This document shows, one piece after another, positions 15,474-23,969 of a stretch of 64,000 nt of DNA. The stretch covers positions 2,046,001-2,110,000 of the forward strand of contig OZ242258.1 of assembly GCA_965207025.1 (NCBI GenBank), read 5' to 3'. A model generated the notes under the pieces. The model saw nothing but the letters and a program-made list of their open reading frames with translations, did no database searches and was not told the origin of the DNA. Both the position numbers and the translations under genes were made by a program. This stretch comes from Bin87 sp034423595. GTDB lineage: Bacteria; Chloroflexota; Dehalococcoidia; Lucifugimonadales; UBA3495. Numbering within the stretch: the stretch's first letter is position 1; the number at the start of each line of letters is the position of its first letter.

Positions 15474-16739
15474 CTATCTCCTTCTCGTAATCCAGTGCAG
15501 AGTGAAACCGAGGGAGGCCCCCACCAGCGCCATCCCCGAAGCCATGGCAAAAGACCAGCTCAAAGTACCCGTAGCGTCGGCGATGGGCCCGGATATTGCG
15601 GGCGAGATGGTGCCGCCGATGCCGGCTCCCATTCCCATCAACCCAAATGACGCTGGAGCCATGAAAACGGGAACAAAATCGCCGGCCGCCGCCGCACAGA
15701 TAGTATAGGTGGAACGCAGGGTAAATCCAGCGAGCACGGACGCGATGATGAAGAAGAGCAAACCCGGAGCCACCCAGAACAGGGCATGACACGCCGCCTC
15801 GATCAGGAACGTTGCCCCGAATGCCATGCCACGACCGACCTTGTCGGAGAGCGCGCCGGAACCGACTCCGCTGCCGATGCTCAGAATGCCAATCCCCATG
15901 AAGAGCGCCCCCACAACGGTTACGTCGATTCCGTGTTCCACCTCAAGGTAAGCTCCATAGCTGGAGGTCAAAATGCCGTGGATGAATCCGGAACAAAACG
16001 CCATGCCCGTGATGAGCCAGACGAAGGGGTTGGTGTACACCTGGACCGGCCAACCCACGGGGCCGGGTCGGACCGGTGTCCGCGCCGGGGAATTCGTCGG
16101 GGAAGGAGAGGACTGGGAACTTGTGGTCGGGATGGACGGAGATTCTCGAATGAAACTGACACAGAGGATGCCAATGAAAACGCTGGTGGCGGCCAGCACG
16201 TACCAAGTGTAGCGCCACGCTTCTTCACCGAAAACGCCCGTCAAAGGCGGCACAATCACGCCCGTGAATACAATAGCTAGGCTGCCGCCGGTGGCCGCGA
16301 TGCCGGCGGCGACTCCACGGTCGGTGGCGCGAAACCAGGGCGCCAGCATTCCCATCATCGGCGTCAGCGCGGCTCCCGACGAAACGCCCACCACCACCAT
16401 GGCGAGGAGGGCAACCCAGTAGTTGGGAGACCACCCCAGCAGCGCCATTGACGCGGCCTGTGCGAAGATGCTGCAAATGACCATCCAACGGCCACCGTAG
16501 CGGGACGCGGCGGCGCCGGAGAGCAGCCCCGACACAACCCTGGCTATGGACAGCGCGACCACCAGCACGAAAACGGTGGTGTAAGAGAGTTCGAAGCTGC
16601 TCTTCATCCCCGGAATCGTCAGGGCCTGGACGTACAGCGAGAAGCTGGTTATCAGGTTGACCGCAAGCGCTACCGCCAGTACGACGGCGGCATAGGTGCG
16701 AATCCAATGCGGGATGATGGCGGCGGGAATTATTGCCAT
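15474..16739 (-). CDS. Major facilitator superfamily transporter
   Basis: A 421-residue inner-membrane secondary transporter with about 12 hydrophobic spans and a hydrophilic Pro/Ser/Thr loop near 205-225 between the two six-helix halves. The RYGGRWM loop after helix 2 matches the MFS A-motif, and GALSDKVGRGMAFG is its counterpart in the second half. It resembles oxalate/formate or monocarboxylate-type MFS proteins; the substrate is unknown. It is first in a unit with the PIG-L deacetylase and divergent from 16774. Confidence 0.86.
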   Translation of the reverse strand: MAIIPAAIIPHWIRTYAAVVLAVALAVNLITSFSLYVQALTIPGMKSSFELSYTTVFVLVVALSIARVVSGLLSGAAASRYGGRWMVICSIFAQAASMALLGWSPNYWVALLAMVVVGVSSGAALTPMMGMLAPWFRATDRGVAAGIAATGGSLAIVFTGVIVPPLTGVFGEEAWRYTWYVLAATSVFIGILCVSFIRESPSIPTTSSQSSPSPTNSPARTPVRPGPVGWPVQVYTNPFVWLITGMAFCSGFIHGILTSSYGAYLEVEHGIDVTVVGALFMGIGILSIGSGVGSGALSDKVGRGMAFGATFLIEAACHALFWVAPGLLFFIIASVLAGFTLRSTYTICAAAAGDFVPVFMAPASFGLMGMGAGIGGTISPAISGPIADATGTLSWSFAMASGMALVGASLGFTLHWITRRR

Positions 16740-16745
16740 GGCTGC

Positions 16746-16751
16746 TATAAT
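16746..16751 (+). promoter_or_regulatory. Probable -10 box (TATAAT) for 16774 gene
   Basis: A perfect TATAAT lies 22 bases before ATG 16774 and only 6 bases from the divergent MFS start codon. It allows a very short 5' leader carrying CGGAG. No matching -35 is visible. Confidence 0.5.
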
Positions 16752-16773
16752 ATACCCAACGGAGAACTACGAT

Positions 16774-17037
16774 ATGGAAGACGATAAATTTGTGGCACGC
16801 TTGCAGAATAAACTTGAACGAGTCACCAACCGCGACGTGGACCTGTCGGTAAACGACGATGACCCCAGTTTCCTGGAAGTTGACCTGGAAACTTCAGTCC
16901 CCCGCGTGGTGTTAGGCAGCAACATTTACGAGTATCCCGGCTTCGCCCGAATGTGCTTGGAGTACGCCGCAGCATCCATCAATGAAGGCAGGCACATTGG
17001 CGAACTGGAATTTCACATGCTGCTGGCCCGCAACTGA
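16774..17037 (+). CDS. Hypothetical protein, acidic
   Basis: An 87-residue soluble acidic protein that I do not recognise. It has an amphipathic N-terminal helix (FVARLQNKLERV), a beta-like centre (FLEVDLETSVPRVVLGSNIYEYPG) and a C-terminal helix. Longer in-frame starts reach 16696 but read through the divergent MFS gene start. ATG 16774 follows CGGAG at a suitable distance and a TATAAT box. The next gene begins 17 bases after its stop. Confidence 0.6.
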   Translation: MEDDKFVARLQNKLERVTNRDVDLSVNDDDPSFLEVDLETSVPRVVLGSNIYEYPGFARMCLEYAAASINEGRHIGELEFHMLLARN

Positions 17038-17054
17038 AGTAATTCTGACCGAGG

Positions 17055-17609
17055 ATGGGAAAGTCTGCCGGCAACGACAGCCCACCGGGTGACCCGTCGG
17101 AATCCGACGCTCAAGAAGCGAGGCGTTCCACCTACACGCCGGTACCGCCGCCCCCGCCGGTTCCTCCCGATGAACTGAAGCCATGGTACTACCAGGGGTG
17201 GTTCATCGTACCCACCTTCGTCTGGTGGCCGTGCAGCGCCATATTGTTCATCAGATCCCCCTGGCATAACGGCGTGGTGTCCGGAGCGTTATCGTGGGCA
17301 TGGCTCATCATCGGCGGTGGCTGGATCTTCCTCAGGTTACAGTTTCACCTGCGCAACGGGGAATCGTTGGTGGATCCAACGCTGATCGCCCTTACCGCTC
17401 CCGGTATCTTTCTAACCGTATTAACGCAGTCATTGTGGCTGCTGCGGGACCGCCCGAGGATCCGCCGCATCCGCGACGCCGGCGGGTTCGCAGCCTACGA
17501 ATCGGAACAAACCACCGCTAGCCCGGCCGCGTCAAGGCACCAGGTGGCGGAGTCACGAAGACGACGATCAAGCCGGGGCAACGTTCGCAGCCGGCGCCGG
17601 CGACGCTAA
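17055..17609 (+). CDS. Hypothetical membrane protein with basic C-terminal tail
   Basis: A 184-residue protein. The N-terminal 40 residues are polar and proline-rich (TPVPPPPPVPPDEL), three hydrophobic spans follow (about 48-66, 75-96 and 112-130), and the end is strongly basic (about 20 Arg/Lys in the last 50 residues, including SRRRRR). No family is recognised. The stop lies 42 bases inside the convergent surE gene, so the 3' ends overlap. Confidence 0.58.
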   Translation: MGKSAGNDSPPGDPSESDAQEARRSTYTPVPPPPPVPPDELKPWYYQGWFIVPTFVWWPCSAILFIRSPWHNGVVSGALSWAWLIIGGGWIFLRLQFHLRNGESLVDPTLIALTAPGIFLTVLTQSLWLLRDRPRIRRIRDAGGFAAYESEQTTASPAASRHQVAESRRRRSSRGNVRSRRRRR

Positions 17610-18470
17610 CAGTTCCGCCTGGTCCACCAAGCCCTGCACCAACGCCATCCGCTCGTCGGTGGTGGAAAAGGCCAGGCCCATGGGAGTGATGGTGATGTGG
17701 TTGTCCTTGTGCGCCGTGATGTCCGTGCCATCGCCGCCGGATAGTATGGCGCGGTTGCGCGAGATCCAATAGCGCCGGTGTCCGAACGAGTCCTCGGTGC
17801 GGACCGACTCGCCGTAGGCGCGACCACCCAGGCGGGTGATCTTGACGCCGGCGATTTTGTCCGCCGGTTCGTTGGGAACGTTAACGTTGAGGAAATACGG
17901 CGGAGACACCTGCGGCGCGCCGCCCAGTTGGCTGGCGAGAGCGGCCACCACCTCAGCGGCCAGCCCATACCGCGGCGCCTGAACCGACCCAACGGAAATA
18001 GCGATGGTGGGATACCCGCGCACGAACCCCTGAATTGCCGCTCCCACCGTCCCGGAGACGATGACGTCCCAACCCATGTTGGATCCTCGGTTGATGCCAC
18101 TGACCACCAGGTCGGGTTTCGGGTTGACCAGTTGCTCCAACGCCAAGATGCACGAATCGGCCGGCGTACCCTGCACCGCCCAGGCATTGATAGGGTTTGG
18201 CAGGTCCAGGCCGGCGTCGCCCGACGGTTCAAACACGGCGTCGGCGCTCCTGGGAGGAGAGTTATCGCCGGGGGCATACTGCAACAGGTACTGTTCTGCG
18301 GGAACCTGGTGCGCGAACACCGGCGCGTGGAGGGTCATGGACGCGCCCACGCCGGACTGCTCGCGGTCGGGCGCGACCACCGCCACCTCGCCGACAGCGG
18401 AAAGGCTGCGAGCGGCAGCCCACAGCCCCGAAGCGTGAATACCGTCATCGTTGGTAAGAAGGATTTTCAA
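17568..18470 (-). CDS. surE: 5'/3'-nucleotidase SurE
   Basis: Survival protein E, a metal-dependent nucleoside monophosphate phosphatase. The N-terminal LLTNDDG (D8, D9) is the metal-binding signature. REQSGVGASMTLH and VSGINRGSNMG, with the downstream SGTVGAA, complete the SurE pattern. The frame extends to 18605, but that part translates a palindromic repeat (VIPAKAGIQ). TTG 18470 with CGAGG upstream begins exactly at the conserved N terminus. It follows the three Mo-hydroxylase genes on the same strand but is separated by strong hairpins. Confidence 0.93.
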   Translation of the reverse strand: MKILLTNDDGIHASGLWAAARSLSAVGEVAVVAPDREQSGVGASMTLHAPVFAHQVPAEQYLLQYAPGDNSPPRSADAVFEPSGDAGLDLPNPINAWAVQGTPADSCILALEQLVNPKPDLVVSGINRGSNMGWDVIVSGTVGAAIQGFVRGYPTIAISVGSVQAPRYGLAAEVVAALASQLGGAPQVSPPYFLNVNVPNEPADKIAGVKITRLGGRAYGESVRTEDSFGHRRYWISRNRAILSGGDGTDITAHKDNHITITPMGLAFSTTDERMALVQGLVDQAELLASPAPAANVAPA

Positions 18471-18512
18471 GGGATGGCCTCGCAGGTCAGTTTGGTGGGT
18501 TGTTAAATGATA

Positions 18513-18550
18513 CACCCCACACCGCGCGAAAACCTGCGCGGCGTGGGGTG
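18513..18550 (-). terminator. Long GC-rich hairpin between the CoxM-like gene and surE
   Basis: CACCCCACACCGCGC (18513-18527) pairs with GCGCGGCGTGGGGTG (18536-18550), 14 of 15 positions, around an 8-base loop. On the minus strand it follows the FAD-subunit gene and precedes surE. No strong T-tract follows, so it may be a factor-dependent terminator or a processing and stability element. Confidence 0.55.
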
Positions 18551-18568
18551 CAATACAACAACACTGGA

Positions 18569-18586
18569 TTCCCGCTTTCGCGGGAA
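18569..18586. repeat. Short palindrome TTCCCGC-(loop)-GCGGGAA
   Basis: A 7-bp perfect stem with GAAA loop when read on the minus strand. Its surroundings read CATTCCCGC...GCGGGAATCC, a sequence type widely dispersed in bacterial genomes. It lies 22 bases beyond the stop of the CoxM-like gene. Confidence 0.6.
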
Positions 18587-18608
18587 TGACGACATTTGTC
18601 AGCACACT

Positions 18609-19487
18609 TTAGTGGTGGGCCAGGCCGATGGCGTGGAGCAGGGCGTGCTTCACCTCCACCGGGGCTACGCTGGCGCGGAAATCGGCCGAGGCGTACACGT
18701 CCCCGATGATGTCCACGCCGGCCGCGCTGATGTCTTCGCTCAGGCGGGCTGTGGCGTCGGCGATGCTGTCCATGGTCAGGGTGGTGCCGGACAATGCCTG
18801 TTCCACGGCGGCGGCTTTCACCGGGTGGGGCGTCAGTCCGCCTACCGCTACTGACGCAGCAGTGCAGCGGTCACCGTCCATGGTCACTACCACAGCGCCG
18901 CCGACCACTGCGTAGAAGCTGGCGGGGTGGGCCATCTTGGCGTATTCGGCTCGCTGGTTGTTGGCCAAGACAGGCACGGTCACCGTGGTGATCAGCTCAT
19001 CTTCTGCCAGCCCGGTGGTGAAGGCGTCCTCAACGAAATCCCCCACCGCCACGGTGCGGCTGCCGGTCGGCCCCTGGATTGCTATGGTCGCCCCCAGCGC
19101 GGTGAGCACGGTGGCCCAGTCGGACGCGGGGTCGGCGTGAGCCAGGTTGCCGCCGATGGTGCCGCGGTTGCGCACCGCCGGGTCGCCGATTCCGCCGGCG
19201 GCTTCGGCAAGCAGACCGTTGGCCTGCTGCACCTCAGCGGAACTGCCAATCTCAGCGTGTGTGGTCAGCGAACCGATGTTGATGGTGCCGTCGCTGATGC
19301 GGATGCCTCGCAAGCCATCGATGCCGCCGATGTCGATTACGACCTCGGGCCGGGCCAGGCGGAACCGCATCAGCGGGATCAGGCTGTGCCCGCCGGCGAG
19401 CAGCTTGGCGCCGGGGTTTTCCGAGAGCAGTCGGACGGCGTCGGCGATGGAACCGGCCTTCCGGTATTCAAACTCTGCTGCAAACAT
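18609..19487 (-). CDS. FAD-binding subunit of CO dehydrogenase/xanthine dehydrogenase family (CoxM-like)
   Basis: Medium subunit that passes electrons between the iron-sulfur subunit and an external acceptor. The FAD-contacting AGGHSLIPLMRFRL (about 31-45) and TIGGNLAHADPASD (about 110-123) motifs are intact. Length 292 is normal. It is the third gene of a small-large-medium unit (22417 to 18609), 29 bases after the large subunit. The real substrate of the complex is uncertain. Confidence 0.9.
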   Translation of the reverse strand: MFAAEFEYRKAGSIADAVRLLSENPGAKLLAGGHSLIPLMRFRLARPEVVIDIGGIDGLRGIRISDGTINIGSLTTHAEIGSSAEVQQANGLLAEAAGGIGDPAVRNRGTIGGNLAHADPASDWATVLTALGATIAIQGPTGSRTVAVGDFVEDAFTTGLAEDELITTVTVPVLANNQRAEYAKMAHPASFYAVVGGAVVVTMDGDRCTAASVAVGGLTPHPVKAAAVEQALSGTTLTMDSIADATARLSEDISAAGVDIIGDVYASADFRASVAPVEVKHALLHAIGLAHH

Positions 19488-19516
19488 TGCAATCAGTCCT
19501 CCTTGTCCGGAGCCAG

Positions 19517-21934
19517 TCAGTGGTTGTGGCCATGACCATGGTCGTGGCCGTGGTCATGCCCGTGGCTGTGTCCACGTCCGTTGCCGGTGTAGCCCGCAGC
19601 CTGGATGGCAGTCCAGACCCGTTCGGGTGTGAGCGGCATATCCAGGCTGGCTACGCCGATGGGCTTCAGGGCGTCCATCACCGCGCTGTAGATGGCGGCG
19701 GTGGACGCGATAGTGCCGGTTTCACCGATGCCCTTGACGCCCAGCGGGTTATGCGGGGACGGCGTAACGGTGGAGTGGACTTCGATATCCGGCACCAAAT
19801 GGGCGCGTGGGATGGCATAGTCCATCATGGATCCGGTGAGGAGTTGGCCGTTGTCGTCGTACACCGCGCCTTCCCAGAGGGCCTGGCCGGCGCCCTGCAC
19901 TACGCCGCCGTGCACCTGTCCTTCCACCACCATGGGGTTGATCTGCGGGCCGCAGTCGTCAACGGCGACGTAGCGGTCCAGCGTGATGTGCCCGTTGTCC
20001 GGGTCAACGCTGACGATAGCAGCGTGCGCTCCGAAGGGATAGCTGAAGTTGGGCGGGTCGTAGTAGGTGCTGGCCTCCATGCCCGGCTCGATGCCCTCGG
20101 GCAGGTTCCAGGCCACGTTGGCCTGCAACGCGATGTCCTGGATGCTCTGGGCGCGGTCAGGCGCACCGCGCACGAAGAACTGACCGTCGGCGTACTCGAT
20201 GTCGGCCTCGTCCGCTTCCAGCAGGTGCGCCGCGATGACACGGGCCTTGTCGCGCAGCTTGCGCATGGTGAGGGCAACGGCTGCGCCGCCGACCACGGTG
20301 GTGCGGCTGCCGTAGGTTCCCCAGCCCATGGGCGTGGTGTCGGTGTCGCCGTGGATCACCTCCACATCGTCCACGTCAACGCCGATTTCGTCGGCGACGA
20401 TCTGGGCGAAGGTGGTTTCCTCGCCCTGGCCGTGGGGCGACGTGCCGATGAACACGTTGACCTTGCCGGTGGCGTAGATGCGCACGGTGGCGGATTCCCA
20501 CAGGCCGCCGCCGAAACCGACGGCTCCGGCCACCTGGGACGGGCCAAGGCCGCAGATCTCGCAGTAGCAGGCGATGCCCACGCCCCGGAAGGTGCCGTGC
20601 TCACGCTCGTGTTCCTGGTCGTGGCGGAACTGGTCGTATCCGATGTGGCCGAGCAACTGGTCAAGCGCGCCGGAGTAGTTGCCGCTGTCGTAGGTGATGC
20701 CGATGGCAACGTCGCGGTTGTTGTCGAAAGGCTCGATCAGGTTGCGGCGGCGCACCTCCACGCTGTCGATGCCCACGGCGTCTCCAACCTTGTCCATCAG
20801 CCGCTCCAGCAGGAACGTTGCCTCTGGCCGGCCGGCGCCGCGATAGGCTTCGACGGGCGTTGAGTTGGTGAATACGCCGTACACATCAGCTTTGATGTTG
20901 GCGATGTCATAGGGGCCGGAGTACATCAGGCCGTGCAGGATGGTGGGGATGCCCGGCGCGGCGGTGGACAGGTACGCGCCCATGCCGGCGTACACCACGC
21001 TGCGCACGGCGGTGACTTTGCCGTCGGCGTTGGCGGCCATTTCGACGTACTCGACGTGGTCGCGCCCGTGGGTCGTGGCCAGGTAGTTCTCGGTGCGGGT
21101 CTCCGTCCACTTGACCGGGACCCCCAATTGCATGGAGCAGAAGGCCGTGATCATTTCCCACGGATATACCGCGATTTTCGCGCCGAATCCACCGCCCACT
21201 TCAGGAGCGATCACGCGGATTTTGTGCTCCGCCACACCGGTGACGAGGCAGGTAACGAACCGGGCGATGTGCGGGTTCTGCGTGGTGTTCCATAGCGTCA
21301 ACTCACCCATGGCCGGCGACCATGACGCAATGGCCGAGCGGGTCTCCATGGGATTCGGGATGAGCTTTTGCTGCCGGATGGTCTCGCTGACCGTTACGGC
21401 AGCGTCGGCGAACGCGGCGTCGGTGTCGCCGCCGGCGGCCACCCAATGGAACGCCTGGTTGTTGGGGGCGTCATCGTGCAGTTGCGGCGCGCCGTCGCCC
21501 AAAGCATCTTCCGGGTTGATGATGGCCGACAACGGCTGGTAGTCAACCTCGATCAGTTCTAGGGCATCCTCGGCCTGATAGCGGTTCTGCGCCACCACCA
21601 CGGCCACGGCGTCGCCAACGTAGCGCACCACGCCGGAGGCAATTGCCGGATAGGCGACGGCTTTCAGGTCGGAGTCGGGGATGGCCCACGCGCAGGGAAT
21701 GGGGTTCAGCACACCCTCGATGTCCGCGCCGGTGTACACGGCCACAACGCCGGGAGAACCTTGCGCGGCATCGGTATCGATGCTGTTGATCCGGGCGTGG
21801 GCATGGGGGCTGCGCAGAATGGCAGCGTGGACCATGCCGGTGAGCTTGATGTCGTCGGTATATGATGCCTGGCCGGTGATCAGGCGCGGGTCTTCCCGCC
21901 GCCGGATGCCGGAACCGAATATGCGGGTAGTCAT
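19517..21934 (-). CDS. Molybdopterin-binding large subunit, CoxL-like form II, with His-rich tail
   Basis: Catalytic subunit of a Mo hydroxylase, 805 residues. GGGFGAK at 247-253 and the active-site loop AYRGAGR at 363-369 are present. True aerobic CO dehydrogenase (form I) carries AYxCSFR with the Cu-binding cysteine; the AYRGAGR loop marks form II, whose substrates are broader and often unknown. The last 18 residues carry 9 histidines alternating with Gly, Asp and Ser, an unusual extension that could bind metal. It starts 3 bases after the small-subunit stop. The long antisense frame across it is a composition artefact. Confidence 0.92.
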   Translation of the reverse strand: MTTRIFGSGIRRREDPRLITGQASYTDDIKLTGMVHAAILRSPHAHARINSIDTDAAQGSPGVVAVYTGADIEGVLNPIPCAWAIPDSDLKAVAYPAIASGVVRYVGDAVAVVVAQNRYQAEDALELIEVDYQPLSAIINPEDALGDGAPQLHDDAPNNQAFHWVAAGGDTDAAFADAAVTVSETIRQQKLIPNPMETRSAIASWSPAMGELTLWNTTQNPHIARFVTCLVTGVAEHKIRVIAPEVGGGFGAKIAVYPWEMITAFCSMQLGVPVKWTETRTENYLATTHGRDHVEYVEMAANADGKVTAVRSVVYAGMGAYLSTAAPGIPTILHGLMYSGPYDIANIKADVYGVFTNSTPVEAYRGAGRPEATFLLERLMDKVGDAVGIDSVEVRRRNLIEPFDNNRDVAIGITYDSGNYSGALDQLLGHIGYDQFRHDQEHEREHGTFRGVGIACYCEICGLGPSQVAGAVGFGGGLWESATVRIYATGKVNVFIGTSPHGQGEETTFAQIVADEIGVDVDDVEVIHGDTDTTPMGWGTYGSRTTVVGGAAVALTMRKLRDKARVIAAHLLEADEADIEYADGQFFVRGAPDRAQSIQDIALQANVAWNLPEGIEPGMEASTYYDPPNFSYPFGAHAAIVSVDPDNGHITLDRYVAVDDCGPQINPMVVEGQVHGGVVQGAGQALWEGAVYDDNGQLLTGSMMDYAIPRAHLVPDIEVHSTVTPSPHNPLGVKGIGETGTIASTAAIYSAVMDALKPIGVASLDMPLTPERVWTAIQAAGYTGNGRGHSHGHDHGHDHGHGHNH

Positions 21935-21937
21935 CGC

Positions 21938-22417
21938 TTAACCTCCTTGGCCGGCAGCGGCAGCGGCCAGAGCGGCCTTGACGATGTTGTTGTAGCCGGT
22001 GCAGCGGCACATGTTGCCTTCCAGACCGGCCCGAACTTCCTCAGCCGACGGGTTGGGGTTGCGCTCGATGATCTCGGTCACCGACATGATCATGCCGGCG
22101 GTGCAGTAGCCGCACTGGAGGCCATGGTTGTTCCAGAAGGCTTCCTGGACTGCGGTGAGGTTGCCGTCCTCGGCCAGCCCCTCAATGGTCGTGATTTCGG
22201 CGCCGTCGGCCTGCACTGCGAAGGCGGTACACGACTTTACGGTCACGCCGTTCATCTTCACGACGCAAGCGCCGCACTGGCTGGTGTCGCAACCGATCTT
22301 GGTGCCGGTGAGGTTCAGGGTTTCGCGCAGGAAATGTACCAACAGGGTACGGGGTTCCACATCCGCGGAATGGGAGCGTCCATTCACGTTCACCGTGATG
22401 GGTACTGTATTGGGCAA
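21938..22417 (-). CDS. 2Fe-2S subunit of CO dehydrogenase/xanthine dehydrogenase family (CoxS-like)
   Basis: Two [2Fe-2S] clusters: plant-ferredoxin type C43, C48, C51 and C63 (GCDTSQCGAC...C), and the second C102, C105, C137 and C139 (CGYC...CRC). Length 159 is typical. The start is TTG 22417 with AGGAGGTG about 5 bases upstream. It heads the S-L-M unit and probably sets its expression. An XRE-type regulator ends 149 bases upstream on the same strand. Confidence 0.93.
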   Translation of the reverse strand: MPNTVPITVNVNGRSHSADVEPRTLLVHFLRETLNLTGTKIGCDTSQCGACVVKMNGVTVKSCTAFAVQADGAEITTIEGLAEDGNLTAVQEAFWNNHGLQCGYCTAGMIMSVTEIIERNPNPSAEEVRAGLEGNMCRCTGYNNIVKAALAAAAAGQGG

Positions 22418-22566
22418 GATAACACCTCCTCTGTACAGGACGCTGCGCCCGCAATGAGACGCGGCGTGAGGCGGCGCCGGTACAAATCAGGTGTCAAGCG
22501 GCGGCGTCCAAACCTCGCTCGGCAGTATAGACGGCAGCCGGGAGGTGGTCAAATACAGGTGCGGCG

Positions 22567-22803
22567 CTATCCAGCGCACTGTGGCGAGCAACATTCAAAG
22601 GCAAACAGTCTGCTTACTCCTACTCCGAGAGCCCTGGCGAGCGCGCGAATGCTCTTCAACGACGGATTTCGGACACCGCGTTCAATCCCGGAAAGATATG
22701 TGACGTGTATGCCGGCCCGGTGGGCCAATTCTTCCTGTGTGTAGCCTTGCTGATCGCGCAACCGGCGAACGTGAAGGCCAAAGGCTTGTTGGTAAGCTTC
22801 CAT
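22567..22803 (-). CDS. XRE-family helix-turn-helix transcriptional regulator
   Basis: A 78-residue protein, almost entirely one HTH_3 domain (about residues 8-62: LRDQQGYTQEELAHRAGIHV...LSGIERGVRNPSL). The C terminus ends with a short Cys-containing tail (FECCSPQC). It lies directly upstream of the CoxS-L-M unit on the same strand, so local control of that unit is possible. No clear operator dyad was found in the 149-base gap. Confidence 0.87.
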   Translation of the reverse strand: MEAYQQAFGLHVRRLRDQQGYTQEELAHRAGIHVTYLSGIERGVRNPSLKSIRALARALGVGVSRLFAFECCSPQCAG

Positions 22804-23485
22804 AGTTCCAAAATTCCAATCAAACTACTCGTCGTATGTTTCAGATTCACGCGCATGTTTCGCGCTACGACATAGTTTCGCTATAACGCCGGCAACGGCG
22901 GCTCAGCGTCGGATGCTTCGGGCGATCTCCGCCCGCGGAGGCGCATTTCGGCGTGTCAGCTTGCTTGCGCTCCGCCACTAGCGGGAGTGCGATCATCAGA
23001 ATCGCGGTCACACACCTGATAGTGAGGCAAACGCGAACGCTCAGCTATCCAACCCAAGGCGAGGGTTTCTGTATCCCGACGCGACTGATTGCATCATTCA
23101 CGCGCCGGCACATTGCGGCAGCGCTTCGACTCGGATGGCCTTCTGCCAAGGGCCTCCGCCCCGCTCGCCCACCTGTACTTGATTCACGGCGCGCCCGGTT
23201 CCCTTTTCGCAGGGTTCCAAGCGATTGCAGAGAGGGGGGAACGCGCTAGCTCTGAGCCCAGCGTTGGTCCCCCGGTAGGTGGACGCCAAGTAGGTTACCC
23301 GAACATAGACTAAATGGTAATAGCCAATCGGCTATGGACGAGCATACGCCATATAACGTAATAGATAGTATCACATCTTATTGTGTGGACGCTGATCGAA
23401 CCCCATAAGCAAAGCAGGGCTGGCATCATTCCCCACAAGCAAGCAGCGCTCACCGACAGCTCGGCAAACGCATAGGAGGCATCAA
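22804..23485. other. 682-base region without a recognised gene
   Basis: This stretch separates the XRE regulator from the PH-domain genes. Several short frames exist but none resembles a protein. It carries hairpins: CTCCGC-CC-GCGGAG near 22930, GCTCCGC..GCGGGAG near 22970, and GGGGGGAACGC (23234-23244) with GCGTTGGTCCCCC (23261-23273). A structured RNA is possible, but it lacks the conserved cores of RNase P RNA, tmRNA or SRP RNA that I could look for. Confidence 0.4.
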
Positions 23486-23887
23486 ATGAGTTGGATAGAT
23501 GACAATTTGACCCCAGGAGAAGAGGTCCTCTACCGATCAAAGCACAAATGGACTCTCCTGCTACAGTGGAGATTTCTCGTCCCAGTTTTCGGATGGATTG
23601 GCCTCTTGCGCAGTATTGTAGGACTGCAACGCTCGGAGGCGGCGATTACGACGCACCGGCTGATCTACCTGGATCAGGGCATGATCGGACGCACGGTCTA
23701 TGAAATCAACCTGGGGTTCGTCGAAGGCTTGTCAGTCAAGCAAGGCGTCCGGGACCGGATTGCCAACAAGGGGGACATAGCTATCGGGACCGGGAGCGGC
23801 AACCGCGACTTGGAATTTTACAGCGTCCCCAACCCGATGGAGTTTCGGCGCCAAGCCCTGGCCGCTATTGACAGACGGCAGGCATAA
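23486..23887 (+). CDS. PH-domain (YdbT-type) protein with membrane segment
   Basis: A 133-residue protein. After MSWIDDNL comes a bacterial pleckstrin-homology-like domain with an inserted hydrophobic span (about 25-50, LLLQWRFLVPVFGWIGLLRSIVGL), then ITTHRLIYLDQGMIGRTVYEINLGFVEG and the closing strand-helix IGTGSGNRDLEFYSVPNPMEFRRQ. This strand pattern is that of the bPH_2/DUF304 family, usually membrane associated. AGGAGG lies 6 bases before the ATG. It is a tandem paralogue of the next gene. Confidence 0.72.
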   Translation: MSWIDDNLTPGEEVLYRSKHKWTLLLQWRFLVPVFGWIGLLRSIVGLQRSEAAITTHRLIYLDQGMIGRTVYEINLGFVEGLSVKQGVRDRIANKGDIAIGTGSGNRDLEFYSVPNPMEFRRQALAAIDRRQA

Positions 23888-23969
23888 TCGGGTTTTACCG
23901 CTCCAACAAACCAAGCGTCCCATTCCTGTCTAACTAACGTCGTGCGACGGTATCGAGAGGAGGAGAGTA

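Noticed and set aside
19487..20863. Long open frame antisense to the CoxL-like gene
   Set aside because: The opposite frame encodes a clear Mo-hydroxylase; the antisense protein is rich in Val/Gly/Ala/His from base composition and matches nothing.
22953..23249. 98-codon frame in the gap before the PH genes
   Set aside because: Basic low-complexity translation with no SD or relatives recognised; more likely RNA structure or spacer.
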